A program made the position numbers and the translations under genes. Shown here one piece after another: positions 44,916 to 54,557 of a DNA stretch of 64,000 nucleotides; position 1 is the first letter of the stretch; every line of letters starts with the position of its first letter. The notes beneath the pieces were generated by a model. The model was given only the letters and a program-made list of their open reading frames with translations, did not search any database and had not been told where the DNA came from. The stretch comes from Sphingobacteriaceae bacterium (GTDB lineage: Bacteria; Bacteroidota; Bacteroidia; B-17B0; Aurantibacillaceae), in NCBI GenBank assembly GCA_016705695.1, contig JADJLA010000011.1:62001-126000 (forward strand), written 5' to 3'.

Positions 44916-45830
44916 TTGAATTCCCAAACAAAATATCTAGTTGTAATTGCCGGACCAACCGCAGTTGGAAAAACAAAACTAGGTATTGAACTTGCCAAGC
45001 ATTATAATAGTGTTATTCTCTCTGCCGATTCGCGTCAATTTTACAAAGAGCTAACTATTGGTACTGCTAAACCAAGTGAAAGTGAATTGCAAGAAGTAAA
45101 ACATTACTTCATAAATAATAAAAACATCACCGAACTTTTTGGTGCCGGGCATTTTGAAAAAGAAGCCATTCCCCTACTCGACCAATTATTTAAAGAGCAC
45201 CAATTGGTGTTTGTAGTTGGGGGATCGGGATTATATATCGACGCTTTGCTTTATGGCGTTGATGAATTTGAAGATGTGCCAATTGAAGTTCGTGAGAAAT
45301 TAAATGCGGAGTTTGAAGAAAAAGGAATTGAACCATTACAAAACGAATTAAAAGAAAAAGATCCTGTTTATGCTGCTAAAGTTGATCTCAGCAATTCTCA
45401 AAGAGTGATTAGAGCCTTAGAAGTTTGCCGACATAGCAAAAAACCTTACTCTTCTTTTTTAAAGAAAAATACAACCGAACGAAACTTTACACCTTTAAAA
45501 ATATTCATTAATACCGATCGCGAAAAATTATACGAACGCATAAACCTACGTGTTGATGAAATGATGAAACAAGGATTATTAAATGAAGTAAAAAGTTTAA
45601 CAGAGTACAAAAATGTAAATGCATTAAAAACGGTTGGGTATAAAGAATTGTTTGATCACCTGGAAGGCTTGTTTACACTGGAAGAAGCAACTACCAAAAT
45701 AAAACAGCATACGCGCAATTACGCTAAACGTCAAATAACCTGGTTTAAAAATCAGGATGAATGGGAGAGTTTTGAACCCAATGATCTCGAAAAAATAAAA
45801 GCATACTTAGATATTATTATTTCGATTTAG
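44916..45830 (+). CDS. miaA: tRNA dimethylallyltransferase
   Basis: A 304-residue MiaA that transfers a dimethylallyl group to A37 of tRNAs that read codons beginning with U, stabilising codon pairing. The P-loop AGPTAVGKTKLGIELAK, the SADSRQFYKELTIGTAKP region and the GGSGLYIDALLYG motif are visible. It starts at TTG 44916 (LNSQTKYL), near a -7-like TACTTTTA. Its 3' end overlaps the convergent membrane-protein gene by 14 nt. It is cytoplasmic. Confidence 0.97.
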   Translation: MNSQTKYLVVIAGPTAVGKTKLGIELAKHYNSVILSADSRQFYKELTIGTAKPSESELQEVKHYFINNKNITELFGAGHFEKEAIPLLDQLFKEHQLVFVVGGSGLYIDALLYGVDEFEDVPIEVREKLNAEFEEKGIEPLQNELKEKDPVYAAKVDLSNSQRVIRALEVCRHSKKPYSSFLKKNTTERNFTPLKIFINTDREKLYERINLRVDEMMKQGLLNEVKSLTEYKNVNALKTVGYKELFDHLEGLFTLEEATTKIKQHTRNYAKRQITWFKNQDEWESFEPNDLEKIKAYLDIIISI

Positions 45831-46221
45831 TTGGTGGAGTTGCTTTTGGCACAAGCGCCGCAATTAAAATACCTAAGAAAACACAAAACAATATTAAACA
45901 AGCAATAATAAATGGTCCCAAAATTGCAGCACTGCCAAAATAAGCGCCAAGTGTTGTTAAAAGTAAAGCTAAAATTAAAAGAAAGGCCAAATACATACAA
46001 ACCACAGTAATAGGCATCCATCTGCCTTTGTACTTATCAGGCTCACGCTTAAATTGAAATAAAGAAATATAGGCCATTACAATGGGTGCCAAAGCAAGAA
46101 GAGCAAGTAATATTGTTACAGAACCACTTAATCCAGCAGCTGTGCTTCCCTTACTAAGTATCATACCCAAAATATATAGCAGCAAACTTGCTAGTCCTAG
46201 TGGATTTATTTTGCGCGGCAT
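45817..46221 (-). CDS. Small integral membrane protein
   Basis: A 134-residue protein with about four hydrophobic helices (about 8-24, 30-56, 70-92, 98-124) separated by a basic polar loop (QFKREPDKYKGRW). No motif was recognised. A DUF4190-type membrane protein is the nearest idea. It overlaps miaA by 14 nt at the 3' ends and lies about 48 nt upstream of the next lipoprotein gene's stop. Function unknown. Confidence 0.7.
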   Translation of the reverse strand: MPRKINPLGLASLLLYILGMILSKGSTAAGLSGSVTILLALLALAPIVMAYISLFQFKREPDKYKGRWMPITVVCMYLAFLLILALLLTTLGAYFGSAAILGPFIIACLILFCVFLGILIAALVPKATPPTKSK

Positions 46222-46269
46222 TTCGGGCTGTTGAGGCCTCTCTTATTCAACCAATTTCTACACAAGCTC

Positions 46270-46722
46270 TTACATTACCACTTCCTTAATGCCGTTTGCA
46301 TATTTAATAAGCGCAACTCTTGATTTACTAATACTATAAGTTGGGCCATCAACATTATCACAACGTTTGTACTTAATATTCTTTTCGTCGATCTCAAGGA
46401 TCTTTACCTTTAATTCATCAGCATTTTGAAGCAAAATAACATCGCCACAAGTGTCATTATTTAAAATAAGTAGCGGCCTTCTTGTAAAAAGATCTATGTC
46501 ACTTTCCCTGTTCGCAGCTGCAACAACCTCCTCAGTTACGATCTCATTTGCAAGAGAAGGTTTCTCGTTCTTTAATACCTCTTGTTTTTTAGTTTCTTTC
46601 GAATGTTTGGAATTCCAAGCAACATGATAGCCTCTTCTGTAAATACGTTTTTCTACACTGCAGGAAGCAATTATAAATACAGCAATTGAAAGTATGAGTG
46701 ATGTGCGAAAAAAACTCTTCAT
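46270..46722 (-). CDS. Lipoprotein of unknown function
   Basis: A 150-residue protein. The signal peptide and lipobox are AVFIIAS|CSVEKRIYRRG. The pattern SCSVEKRxYxxGYHV is one I associate with Bacteroidota lipoproteins. The mature part is charged, then beta-rich. I chose the start at 46722, which places the lipobox properly, over 46749. A TAACTTTG box lies 5 nt upstream (minus strand), suggesting a leaderless mRNA. Confidence 0.75.
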   Translation of the reverse strand: MKSFFRTSLILSIAVFIIASCSVEKRIYRRGYHVAWNSKHSKETKKQEVLKNEKPSLANEIVTEEVVAAANRESDIDLFTRRPLLILNNDTCGDVILLQNADELKVKILEIDEKNIKYKRCDNVDGPTYSISKSRVALIKYANGIKEVVM

Positions 46723-46727
46723 TTTCA

Positions 46728-46735
46728 CAAAGTTA
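46728..46735 (-). promoter_or_regulatory. -7 promoter element of the lipoprotein gene
   Basis: The minus-strand TAACTTTG (46735-46728) ends 5 nt before the ATG at 46722, so a leaderless transcript is implied. Confidence 0.55.
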
Positions 46736-46806
46736 ATCAAATAGCCCAAAGTATTAAACTGCTTTGAAAACCACTACCAGAAAGGGCTTCAAGGTAATTA
46801 GACATA

Positions 46807-46827
46807 AATTTGCAATTTTTGCAAATT
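46807..46827. promoter_or_regulatory. Probable operator of the HTH regulator
   Basis: A perfect 21-bp palindrome (AATTTGCAA TTT TTGCAAATT) overlaps the -33 TTTG (46809-46812). It lies 20 nt before the -7-like TATGTTTA (46833-46840) of the HTH gene. Autoregulation is the simplest reading. Confidence 0.55.
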
Positions 46828-46859
46828 ATACTTATGTTTAATATCGATTATCGATCATC

Positions 46860-47855
46860 ATGAAAACAAAAACAAAGACGGTTCAGGATATTTTTATTCA
46901 AAAATTAAAAGAAACCCTGCCTCCTTCTATTGGAATTGCAGAAGAGATAGCCGAATTGCTTGGCATAAGTATTGATAGCGCTTACCGCCGAATAAGAGGC
47001 GAAACAGACATTAGCATTAACGAGATCCAAACCATCACAAAAAAGTATGGTATATCCTTGGATAATATTTTTTCCAATTTAGGCGATACCGTAACATTTA
47101 CATATACAAAACTAACGGATAGCGAGGTAAATTTTGAGAAATACCTAACTCGTTTGTATGGGCATACAAAAATGCTCAATACCTTTCCTAACCGCAAATT
47201 ATTTTATGTGGCCGAAGAGCTTCCCATTTTCTATTCATTCTTTGATAAACAACTCACCGAATTTAAATTATTCTATTGGCAACGCAGCGTGCTTAATATC
47301 CCGCAGCGCCAGAGCCAGAAATTTGAATTTGGCATCATAGATCCAAAATTGGTTGATCTCGCTCACAACTGTTATTTAGAGTATAAAAAAGTTCCTTCGG
47401 TAGAGATCTGGCACGACAAAACCATATTTACTGTTACCAAACAATTAGAGTTTTATTTGGAAAGCGGTGTATTCGCTAATAAAAAAGATGCGCTTTTACT
47501 TATTCAAAAAGTAAAAGAACTTTCCAAAATGTTATTAGAGAACGCTGAAGATAGTCGCAAATTAAAAAGCGATACCGGCGAAACTTATCAATTATACAGT
47601 AGCGAGGTTGTACTGGGCACAAACTGTATCTTTTTAAAAGTTGCAGACACTAGTCACGCCTACGTTAGTTTCAATACCATGAATTCATTGAACACTAGCA
47701 ATAGCGAATTTTGTGAAGAAACAGAACATTGGGTAAAGAACATCATTAAAAAAAGCACCTTAATAAGTGGTGTTGCCGAAAAACAGCGCTACCAGTTCTT
47801 CAACAAACTTAATACAGCTATCGACAACTGCGAAGCGCGACTGAATTCATTTTAA
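46860..47855 (+). CDS. HTH (XRE-like) transcriptional regulator
   Basis: A 331-residue regulator. Residues about 18-70 form a Cro/C1-like helix-turn-helix (IAEEIAELLGISIDSAYRRIRGETDISINEIQTI). The long C-terminal part, about 80-331, is helical and of unknown ligand. Similar proteins with a BetR-like N-terminus are frequent in Bacteroidota. It has a palindrome at its own promoter and is followed after 16 nt by the MFS gene, so it may control that transporter. Confidence 0.8.
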   Translation: MKTKTKTVQDIFIQKLKETLPPSIGIAEEIAELLGISIDSAYRRIRGETDISINEIQTITKKYGISLDNIFSNLGDTVTFTYTKLTDSEVNFEKYLTRLYGHTKMLNTFPNRKLFYVAEELPIFYSFFDKQLTEFKLFYWQRSVLNIPQRQSQKFEFGIIDPKLVDLAHNCYLEYKKVPSVEIWHDKTIFTVTKQLEFYLESGVFANKKDALLLIQKVKELSKMLLENAEDSRKLKSDTGETYQLYSSEVVLGTNCIFLKVADTSHAYVSFNTMNSLNTSNSEFCEETEHWVKNIIKKSTLISGVAEKQRYQFFNKLNTAIDNCEARLNSF

Positions 47856-47871
47856 CCTGTGTACTTTTTAA

Positions 47872-49131
47872 ATGAACAAATGGTTCTCTTTTATCGACGA
47901 TTACCGTAACATTGAAAGACCCATTCTCAATGTAGTCATTGCCGAGTTCTTTATTCAAATGGTAAATGCCACGTTTATGTTGGTGCTACCTTTATACATG
48001 AGTCGCATGAATTATAGCAATGAAGAAATTGCGCTCTTCCTCACTTTTCGTTTTATTGGCGTATTTCTTTTAGCATTACCTATCGGAAAATTCATTAAAG
48101 GAAAAAAATTATACCCCTTCTTTTACATTTCAGCCCTTGGAGTTCCGTTATTTGGTTTAGCAAGCGTTGGTGCCATTTATTTTAAAATTGATCTACTTAT
48201 TTACATAACTTTATTTTTATGGGGCTCCATGTTCACGTTCATGCAGATCCCTGTTTCGCCTTTTATATTACGCAATTCTTCAAAAGCAAATCATACGCCC
48301 GCCATAGCATTAAGCTATAGCACCTGGAGTTTTGGCGGAATTGTAAGTGGTTTTATTACTGCCGTATTATGCTACATAAATAAAGATCTGTTCAACGAAC
48401 AAAATATCCTCATCATATTTTCCGCGCTCGGTTTCTTTGGCTTTTTTCTTTCTTATTAAAAACCCTATGAAAGAACTAATTGAAGAGCGTGCTATAACGC
48501 GCGATCATCATCACAAACACAAAACCGACTGGCATTTGATCATCAAAGCACTTATTCCTACATTTATTATTGCCACTGGAGCAGGATTAACCATTCCGTT
48601 CATCAGCTTGTTCTTTGAAAAAGTGCATCGTGTTAGCACAGGAGAATTCTCCACTTATAGTGCTATAGCTTCGTTATTAGTTGCGTACGCTGCTTTGATG
48701 GTGCCGAAAATAAAAAAACATGTCGGTTATAAAATTGCTATACCCACCACACAATCGTTGGCAGTTATGTCACTAATTGCTATGGCAACCACCGAATTGT
48801 ATTCGCAATACAGCATTGCGCTATTTATAGCTATTGCCTGTTATTTATTACGTCAGCCCTTAATGAATATGGCGGGACCAATGACCACCGAATTAGTTCT
48901 TAATTATGTAGGTAAAAATAACCGCGAGATCACAAGTGCCCTAACATCGGCCATTTGGAGCGGAAGTTGGGTTATAAGTGGCTTTTGGTTAATATTCTTT
49001 TTAGATTTGGCTTTCAGTTCGTAAATATTTTCCTAATTACATCGGCGTTATACGCTTTGGGGGTTATATTGTACTACGGTTTAATTGTTGATTATATAAA
49101 ACGTGAGCAAAAAGGATTGATTGAGAACTAA
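47872..49131 (+). CDS. MFS transporter (two frameshifts)
   Basis: A major facilitator with about 12 helices, about 415 residues after repair. The first half (MNKWFSFIDDYRNIERPILNVV) reads to 48460, where one extra T in a TTTTTT run (48442-48447) shifts the frame. The second half begins with FFFLIKNPMKE and breaks again near 48998-49002, where a T seems to be missing; the last part reads RFGFQFVNIFLITSALYALGV to a stop at 49129-49131. The intact halves have no other stop, so I read it as one gene with two sequencing-type errors. The substrate is unknown. It follows the HTH regulator by 16 nt. Confidence 0.85.
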
Positions 49132-50554
49132 ATTCATATATATACTTTGCCTATTGGCGAACCTGATGTTGGCACAACAACAAAAATTTTCTTTGGAAAA
49201 AGGGAATTGCATTGCCTTTAAACAATATGTGTATGCCTATGGATTTAAAAGTAATTCGTTTGTGATCTATAAACTCAGATCTAATTTACAATTGATAGAT
49301 AGTATTTACTATGGCTTAGATAAAACAAAAGTGGCAGATTACCTCAGTGTAGATTGCGATACCTTGCACGAAACCTTGAATTTCCGTTTACAGAAAAAAG
49401 ATAAGCAAAATGTAACATTGATACGTTTCGATCAAAAATTCAAATTAATGAATGAATTCAAAAATACTGAGGTAACCAAACTCGATCCTTTTGCCACATT
49501 CGACCATCAAAAATTTGTTTTCAAAAAATATGTGTATGCCGTAAAAACAGCTATAGATACATCGGGCAAACAGTATTACTTATCAAAATACGAATTGCAA
49601 AACTCCACCGAGAAAGCATTTGACTATAAATTTAAATGGCAATTTAATTTTGAAAAGCAACATATTAAGAACGTGAGGGTTTTTTATGCAGATACCACAA
49701 AAGTATTAGCCTTTGTTCATGTAAATAATGGCGAACGTAAAGGACAGTGGGTTTTAAAGATCAACGCTTCTACGGGACTCATTATAAAAGCTAAAAAAAT
49801 AAGTTCGAATGTAAATTTGAATTACCGATACAACAACCATTTTGTAGATAGTGTGAGCAAAAATGTATTTGTTTTAGGGCAACTCACCAATGGCGAACAA
49901 TTATCAAGCGCTACACCAACTCTTTTTATTTTACAGTTCGACAGTATGTTTACACTTAATAGTCAAAAACAATTGATCCAACGCATCACACCTTCAAACC
50001 CAAAGGCAAAAGGACCAACCGGTTTTGTATTTCAAGTTAGTCAGGTAAAAAAGAGGTCGCCTGATAATTACGAATACCAAATAGATTTTTATAAGAATAA
50101 TATCATCGACTATAAATACAGTAATACTTCTTTACAAGGTTTTTCATTTACAGACGATGCTATTGAAACAGAACCTGCAATTATCAAAGAGTTCCCTGAA
50201 ATTGAGAATTATTTTTTTACAACCGATAAAAAAGACTTGAACGGAAAATTATTTGTTGATACTGCTAAAAGTGCCGACCGAATATTTTACAACCAACCCA
50301 TTTTTAAAATAAAGCAAGCATTTAAATTAAATGCTGATGAATTTCCGGTGTGGGTATTAAAAAAAACAGATACAAAAACCGGCACAATTAATTTTAGCAC
50401 CTTGAAACCGGGACTAAAAACCTACGAATTAAAATCGATCACAGCCAATCAAAAAGAAGAAGAGCCGGGGATGTTGTTCTTTGGAAAGAGCGATTACGTT
50501 TTGTATTATACAAAGGGTGGAAATATACTTCATTTGGAAGTTGGAAGCTGGTAA
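49121..50554 (+). CDS. Secreted hypothetical protein
   Basis: A 477-residue exported protein beginning at TTG 49121 (MRTKFIYILCLLANLMLAQQ, a signal peptide). The rest is beta-rich with many Lys, Tyr and Asn residues. It has repeated strand-like segments that could form a beta-propeller, although no family motif is recognised. The start overlaps the end of the MFS gene by 11 nt, so it sits in the same transcript. Function unknown. Confidence 0.7.
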   Translation: MRTKFIYILCLLANLMLAQQQKFSLEKGNCIAFKQYVYAYGFKSNSFVIYKLRSNLQLIDSIYYGLDKTKVADYLSVDCDTLHETLNFRLQKKDKQNVTLIRFDQKFKLMNEFKNTEVTKLDPFATFDHQKFVFKKYVYAVKTAIDTSGKQYYLSKYELQNSTEKAFDYKFKWQFNFEKQHIKNVRVFYADTTKVLAFVHVNNGERKGQWVLKINASTGLIIKAKKISSNVNLNYRYNNHFVDSVSKNVFVLGQLTNGEQLSSATPTLFILQFDSMFTLNSQKQLIQRITPSNPKAKGPTGFVFQVSQVKKRSPDNYEYQIDFYKNNIIDYKYSNTSLQGFSFTDDAIETEPAIIKEFPEIENYFFTTDKKDLNGKLFVDTAKSADRIFYNQPIFKIKQAFKLNADEFPVWVLKKTDTKTGTINFSTLKPGLKTYELKSITANQKEEEPGMLFFGKSDYVLYYTKGGNILHLEVGSW

Positions 50555-50610
50555 TTCAATCAGCATACTATTTTGAGATTTTTTTTGTTTGCGATAACCT
50601 TTTTTCGTTT

Positions 50611-50644
50611 GCGGGACAATCCCGATAGCTATCGGGAGTCCCGC
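50611..50644. repeat. Perfect nested palindrome (CCCGATAGCTATCGGG)
   Basis: GCGGGAC (50611-50617) pairs with GTCCCGC (50638-50644) around CCCGATAGCTATCGGG (50621-50636). The repeat lies in the intergenic region after the gene ending at 50554. It belongs to the repeat-rich noncoding stretch that continues to 51000. Confidence 0.6.
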
Positions 50645-50707
50645 CCAACCTTAACATCCGTGTTTCAAGCAGGACAAACCATTTGTGTAATAAAAAAATA
50701 AACGAAA

Positions 50708-50781
50708 ACCAATATGTCGCCCCTACGGGGCTTTTGTATTATGGAATTAATGGTTCTACCGATATTCCGTCCCTACGGGAC
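50708..50781. repeat. GCCCCTACGGGGC repeat family, first copy
   Basis: Two short hairpins, GCCCCTACGGGGC (50719-50731) and GTCCCTACGGGAC (50769-50781), each lie next to an ATAT element (ACCAATATGTC and ACCGATATTCC). The same arrangement in the opposite orientation occurs at 56684-56773. Confidence 0.65.
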
Positions 50782-50792
50782 TTAATTTTCCA

Positions 50793-50998
50793 TGACGCCG
50801 CGTGAGCGATTGAAGCGGAAAGCCCTGCTTAGTACTTTGCATCCGCCGCGGCGGATGTTTGTTGGGCGAGGAAGCGCCTTTAGAAGCTACCGGAGCCCTA
50901 CAAACATTGCAAAGGACAAGCAGGCTTGTAGCGAAAAGCGCGACGGCAACCGAACTTCCAGCGTTTATCCGGTGAGTGTTGCCGGCACGCCCAAATAA
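50793..50998. other. GC-rich structured intergenic element
   Basis: This stretch of about 200 nt is far more GC-rich than the surroundings. AAGCCCTGCTTAGTACTTTG (50820-50839) faces CAAAGGACAAGCAGGCTT (50910-50927). Between them is a perfect 18-bp palindrome, CATCCGCCGCGGCGGATG (50840-50857). Short frames exist on both strands but look like chance. It may be a Bacteroidota intergenic repeat or a structured noncoding RNA; I cannot decide. Confidence 0.4.
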
Positions 50999-51058
50999 TT
51001 TAAAATATCTACTTGTAATAATTGGTGATCTCATTCATAATTCATCTCTCATAACTCA

Positions 51059-52220
51059 TCATTCATTTGCCAACTCAGCCGCTTCTTTTCCAACGATGCT
51101 GCCAATAGCAACTCCCATTCCTCCCATTCTTACGGCGGCAATTATATTTTTAGAAACAAGCTTAATGATAGGTTTTTTTTCGCTACCTACTCCCATAATT
51201 CCTGCCCAACGTTGATCGATCTCAAAAGGCGTATTTGGAAGGATCATGTGTTTTAATTTTTTTTCAAGATCTTTTTGAATTTGTGCCGTAATTTTAAAAT
51301 CGGTACTTGTTTCGCCTTTAATATCCAAATTTCTTGCGCCGCCAAACAAAAGGCGGTTATTGATGTTTCTGAAATAATAATAACCTTGTTGGTAATGAAA
51401 ACTTCCTTTGATCTTTAATCCCTTAATAGGTTTGGTAATTAAAACTTGGGCTCTGGCGGGATTCACATCCTTTATATTCAATAATTGTTTTGCAAAACCA
51501 TTAATGGCCACTACAACTTTTTTAGCGCTAAATTCAGCAATATCAGTTTCAATAATTGCAGCAAAACCGGTATCAAAAATGTTAGTAACTGTGATGCCGG
51601 TAAGTATTGTGATATTATTTTTTCGTACCAGGATCATCAAACTCTCCATCATTTTACCCGTATCTATCTGCCCTTCGCAACGGTTTAAAATAAGTCCTTT
51701 TGCGTTCTTAAAACCAAAAGTTTTTATTTTTGAATTGGCTAATGCGTAACAGTTTCGTTCACCTATTACTTTAAGCATTTTTTCATTCATAGACAGGTAT
51801 TTTATCCATACACCTCTCCAATTCATTGGCATCATCAAACAATTCATACCCTCCCCAAGGCTTGTAGTCAATAGCCTTATCGCCAAGGGTTTTACGTAAA
51901 AGTTCTAAACCTTTACTTCGCATGCTTACTGTTTCCCAAACCTGCTTGTCTGGAATAGTCTTCAGATCCTGCATTAACTCGGTTAAACTTCCAAAACATG
52001 CAAAACCGGCGTTTTTTGTGCTGGCTCCAAAGGGTAAAACACCTCTTTCTAAAACTGTAACTTTTGCTTTAGGATTTTGTTTTTTATAGTTCAATGCGGT
52101 AAAAAGACCAACGATTCCACTTCCTATAACGACGAGGTCTTGAACACCTAAATAACGATCAGTTTCCCAATAACTGATGTTAACATTTGTTCTGTTTTTG
52201 CTTGTTTTATTGGTTCGCAT
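51059..52220 (-). CDS. FAD-dependent amino acid oxidase-like protein (frameshifted)
   Basis: About 387 residues after repair. The N-terminal part (51783-52220) carries the dinucleotide-binding motif DLVVIGSGIVGLFTALNY and GASTKNAGFACFGS. The C-terminal part (51059-51886) has the DAO-type substrate domain and a final GGMGVAIGSIVGKEAAELA that completes the FAD fold. The two frames meet near 51800-51803, where removing one base from an AAAA (minus strand) run gives CMDKYLSMNEKMLKVIG. DAO-family enzymes oxidise amines or amino acids. It is probably one functional gene with a sequencing error. It is divergent from the coiled-coil gene, 38 nt apart. Confidence 0.8.
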
Positions 52221-52258
52221 TTTGATGGAATTTAGTAAATTTAGGTCTTATAAGTCTT

Positions 52259-54557
52259 ATGCACAACACCTTTCGGGGGTATATTCGTATTTTGTTCATT
52301 TGTGTACTCTTAACGGTGTCGGTAAACTCCTTTGCTCAAGAAAAATCGGTTCGCTTTAATACCAGAATTGAAAAAGGCGGAAATGGTTGTGGTGGTGCTA
52401 ATATTACAATAACTCAAAACGGAAAGCCTTTTCAAACAATAGTAACCAACGACGATGGAAAAGTAAAGATCGATCTTCCATACGGATATAATTATTTGAT
52501 CGTTGTAAGTAAAGTACAATTGTGCACCAAAAGATTTGAGATCTCAACTGTTAACGTTCCTATAGATGGCAACCCGCAGGTATTTGCCATAGAAGCCATA
52601 ACTTTATTTGAATTGCAAAAAGGAATAGACTATTCTGTTCTAAATAAAACGTTGGTAAAAGCGGCTTACGATAAAAAAAGCAATAGTATAGATTACGATG
52701 AGAATTACATCAACCAAATGCTTGGTGAGTTAGACAAGCTCAGGACAATTAGAGGCCGAAGCTGTAGCTAAAGCAAAAGAGGCGGAAGCAAATTACAAAG
52801 CCGCTATTGTTGCCGGAGATAAATCATTTCAAAAGAAAGAATGGCAAGCATCTATATCGAGTTATCAGCAAGCATCATTATTAAAACCTGAAGAGAATTA
52901 TCCAAAGGATCAAATTGCTCAGATAAATAAAATTATGGCCGATGATGCGGCAAAAGCAAAAGCGGATGCCGATGCAAAAGCAAAAGCCGATGCAGAAGCG
53001 GCTGCAAAGAAAAAAGCAGAAGCAGATGCTGCTGCAGCAAAAGCCGCTGCTGAAGCAAAAGCTAAAGCTGATGCTGATGCCGCTGCTAAAGCTAAAGCCG
53101 AAGCGGATGCCAAGGCTAAAGCAGATGCAGATGCTGCCGCTAAAGCAAAAGCAGATGCCGACGCTGCTGCTGCAAAAGCTAAAGCGGATGCTGCTGCAAA
53201 AGCAAAAGCAGATGCCGACGCTGCTGCCAAAGCAAAAGCAGAAGCAGATGCCGCTGCTAAAGCAAAAGCAGATGCCGACGCCGCTGCTGCAAAAGCAAAA
53301 GCAGAAGCGGATGCCAAAGCAAAAGCAGATGCAGAAGCTGCTGCCAAAAAGAAATTAGAAGACGCTGCTGCAAAAGCTAAAGCAGATGCCGAAGCCGCTG
53401 CTAAAGCTAAAGCGGATGCAGATGCCGCCGCTAAAGCTAAAGCCGACGCAGATGCCGCTGCTGCAAAAGCTAAAGCAGAAGCAGAGGCCAAAGCTAAAGC
53501 AGATGCAGAAGCAGCTGCAAAAAAGAAATTAGAAGACGCCGCCGCAAAAGCTAAAGCAGATGCCGAAGCCGCAGCAAAGGCAAAAGCAGACGCTGATGCC
53601 GCTGCAAAAGCAAAAGCCGAAGCGGATGCTAAAGCAAAATTAGACGCTGCTGCTAAAGCGAAACTAGACGCTGAGGCTGCTGCCAAAGCAAAAGCAGATG
53701 CCGAAGCCGCTGCTAAAGCAAAAGCTGCCGCAGAAGCTGCTGCAAAATTAGACGCCGCAGCAAAAGCTAAATTAGATGCAGAAAATGCAGCAAAGGCAAA
53801 AGCTGAAGCTGCAGCACAAGCCAAAGCGGATGCAGAAGCAAAAGCTAAAGCCGAAGCCGATGCAAAAGCTAAAGCTTCACTTGAAGCTGCTGCCAAAAAG
53901 AAATTAGAAGAAGAAGCGCTTGCGAAATATAAAGCTGTTATAGTGCAAGCAGATAAGAATTTTAACGCGAAGGAATATGGTGTTGCAAAAACCTTATATA
54001 ACGATGCTAGCATCATGCGACCTGATGAAGCCTATCCAAAAAATAAATTAAAAGAAATTGAAGAGCTCGAAAACAAAAAGGCTATCGCCGATAAAAATAA
54101 AAACACTGTTCTTCCAACGCTTGGTACAAAAACCATAGCTGTTACTCTAACCGTAACTGTAGACACAGACGCTAAATACAAAGAAGCTATCAAAGTTGCA
54201 GACAGTTATTTTAATCAGAAAAAATATCCTGATGCTAAAAAATATTACGAAAATGCCCTAGTTGAAAAAGGTGGCGATGCTTATGCAAAAGTTCGTTTGA
54301 TAGAGTGCGAAAAGTTGATCAACTCTGATAATAGTCCTGAAATAAACGCCCGCAAAAAAGAACTCCTTGCCAAATACAAACCCGGCGTAACCGAAGAGAC
54401 CTTAACGGGTAATGGGGTTGTTATTTTGCAGCGTGTAGTTGTAAAAGAAAAAGACGTTTGGGTGTACCAGAAAAAAATGTTTAGTTGGGGTGGAACCTCG
54501 TTCTTTAGAGATCAAACGCCAATTACCGAAAGTATCTTTGAGCAAGAGACCAGATAA
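52259..54557 (+). CDS. Exported giant Ala/Lys-rich coiled-coil protein (frameshifted)
   Basis: A protein of about 765 residues after repair. The signal peptide ends near SFAQ. A carboxypeptidase-regulatory-like domain covers about 30-120 (GGANITITQNGKPFQTIV). The frame breaks near 52739-52750; one base less gives ...DKLRQLEAEAVAKAKEAE. Then come a helical unit (YKAAIVAGDKSFQKKEWQAS), about 330 residues of AAKAKADAD-type repeats (about 52950-53930), and two more units of the same helical type (YKAVIVQADKNFNAKEY, YKEAIKVADSYFNQKKY). The YxxAIxxADxxFxxKxYxxA units resemble TPR-like stalks in Bacteroidota envelope proteins. Its ATG neighbour, the methyltransferase gene, overlaps its stop by 1 nt (TAATG). 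Confidence 0.75.
52950..53930 (+). repeat. Degenerate tandem repeat encoding AKAKADA-type helix
   Basis: The coding repeat has a period of about 30 nt (10 residues, KAKADADAAA) with 11-residue variants. A larger unit containing KKKLEDAAAKAKADAEAAA occurs twice about 174 nt apart (near 53346 and 53520), indicating segmental duplication. The minus strand is also open across it by composition alone. Confidence 0.85.

Noticed and set aside
47872..49131. MFS pieces as separate small transporters
   Set aside because: Together the pieces give one 12-helix protein after two one-base corrections, and the joins lie in T runs.
50756..51034. Frames on both strands (92 and 68 codons) in the GC-rich element
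   Set aside because: They come from GC-rich palindromic sequence, have no start context, and the protein sequences look random.
52919..54016. Long minus-strand open frame of 365 codons across the Ala/Lys repeat region
   Set aside because: It is the complement of the GC-rich tandem repeat; the product is low-complexity Ala/Ser/Phe with no start context and no other support.
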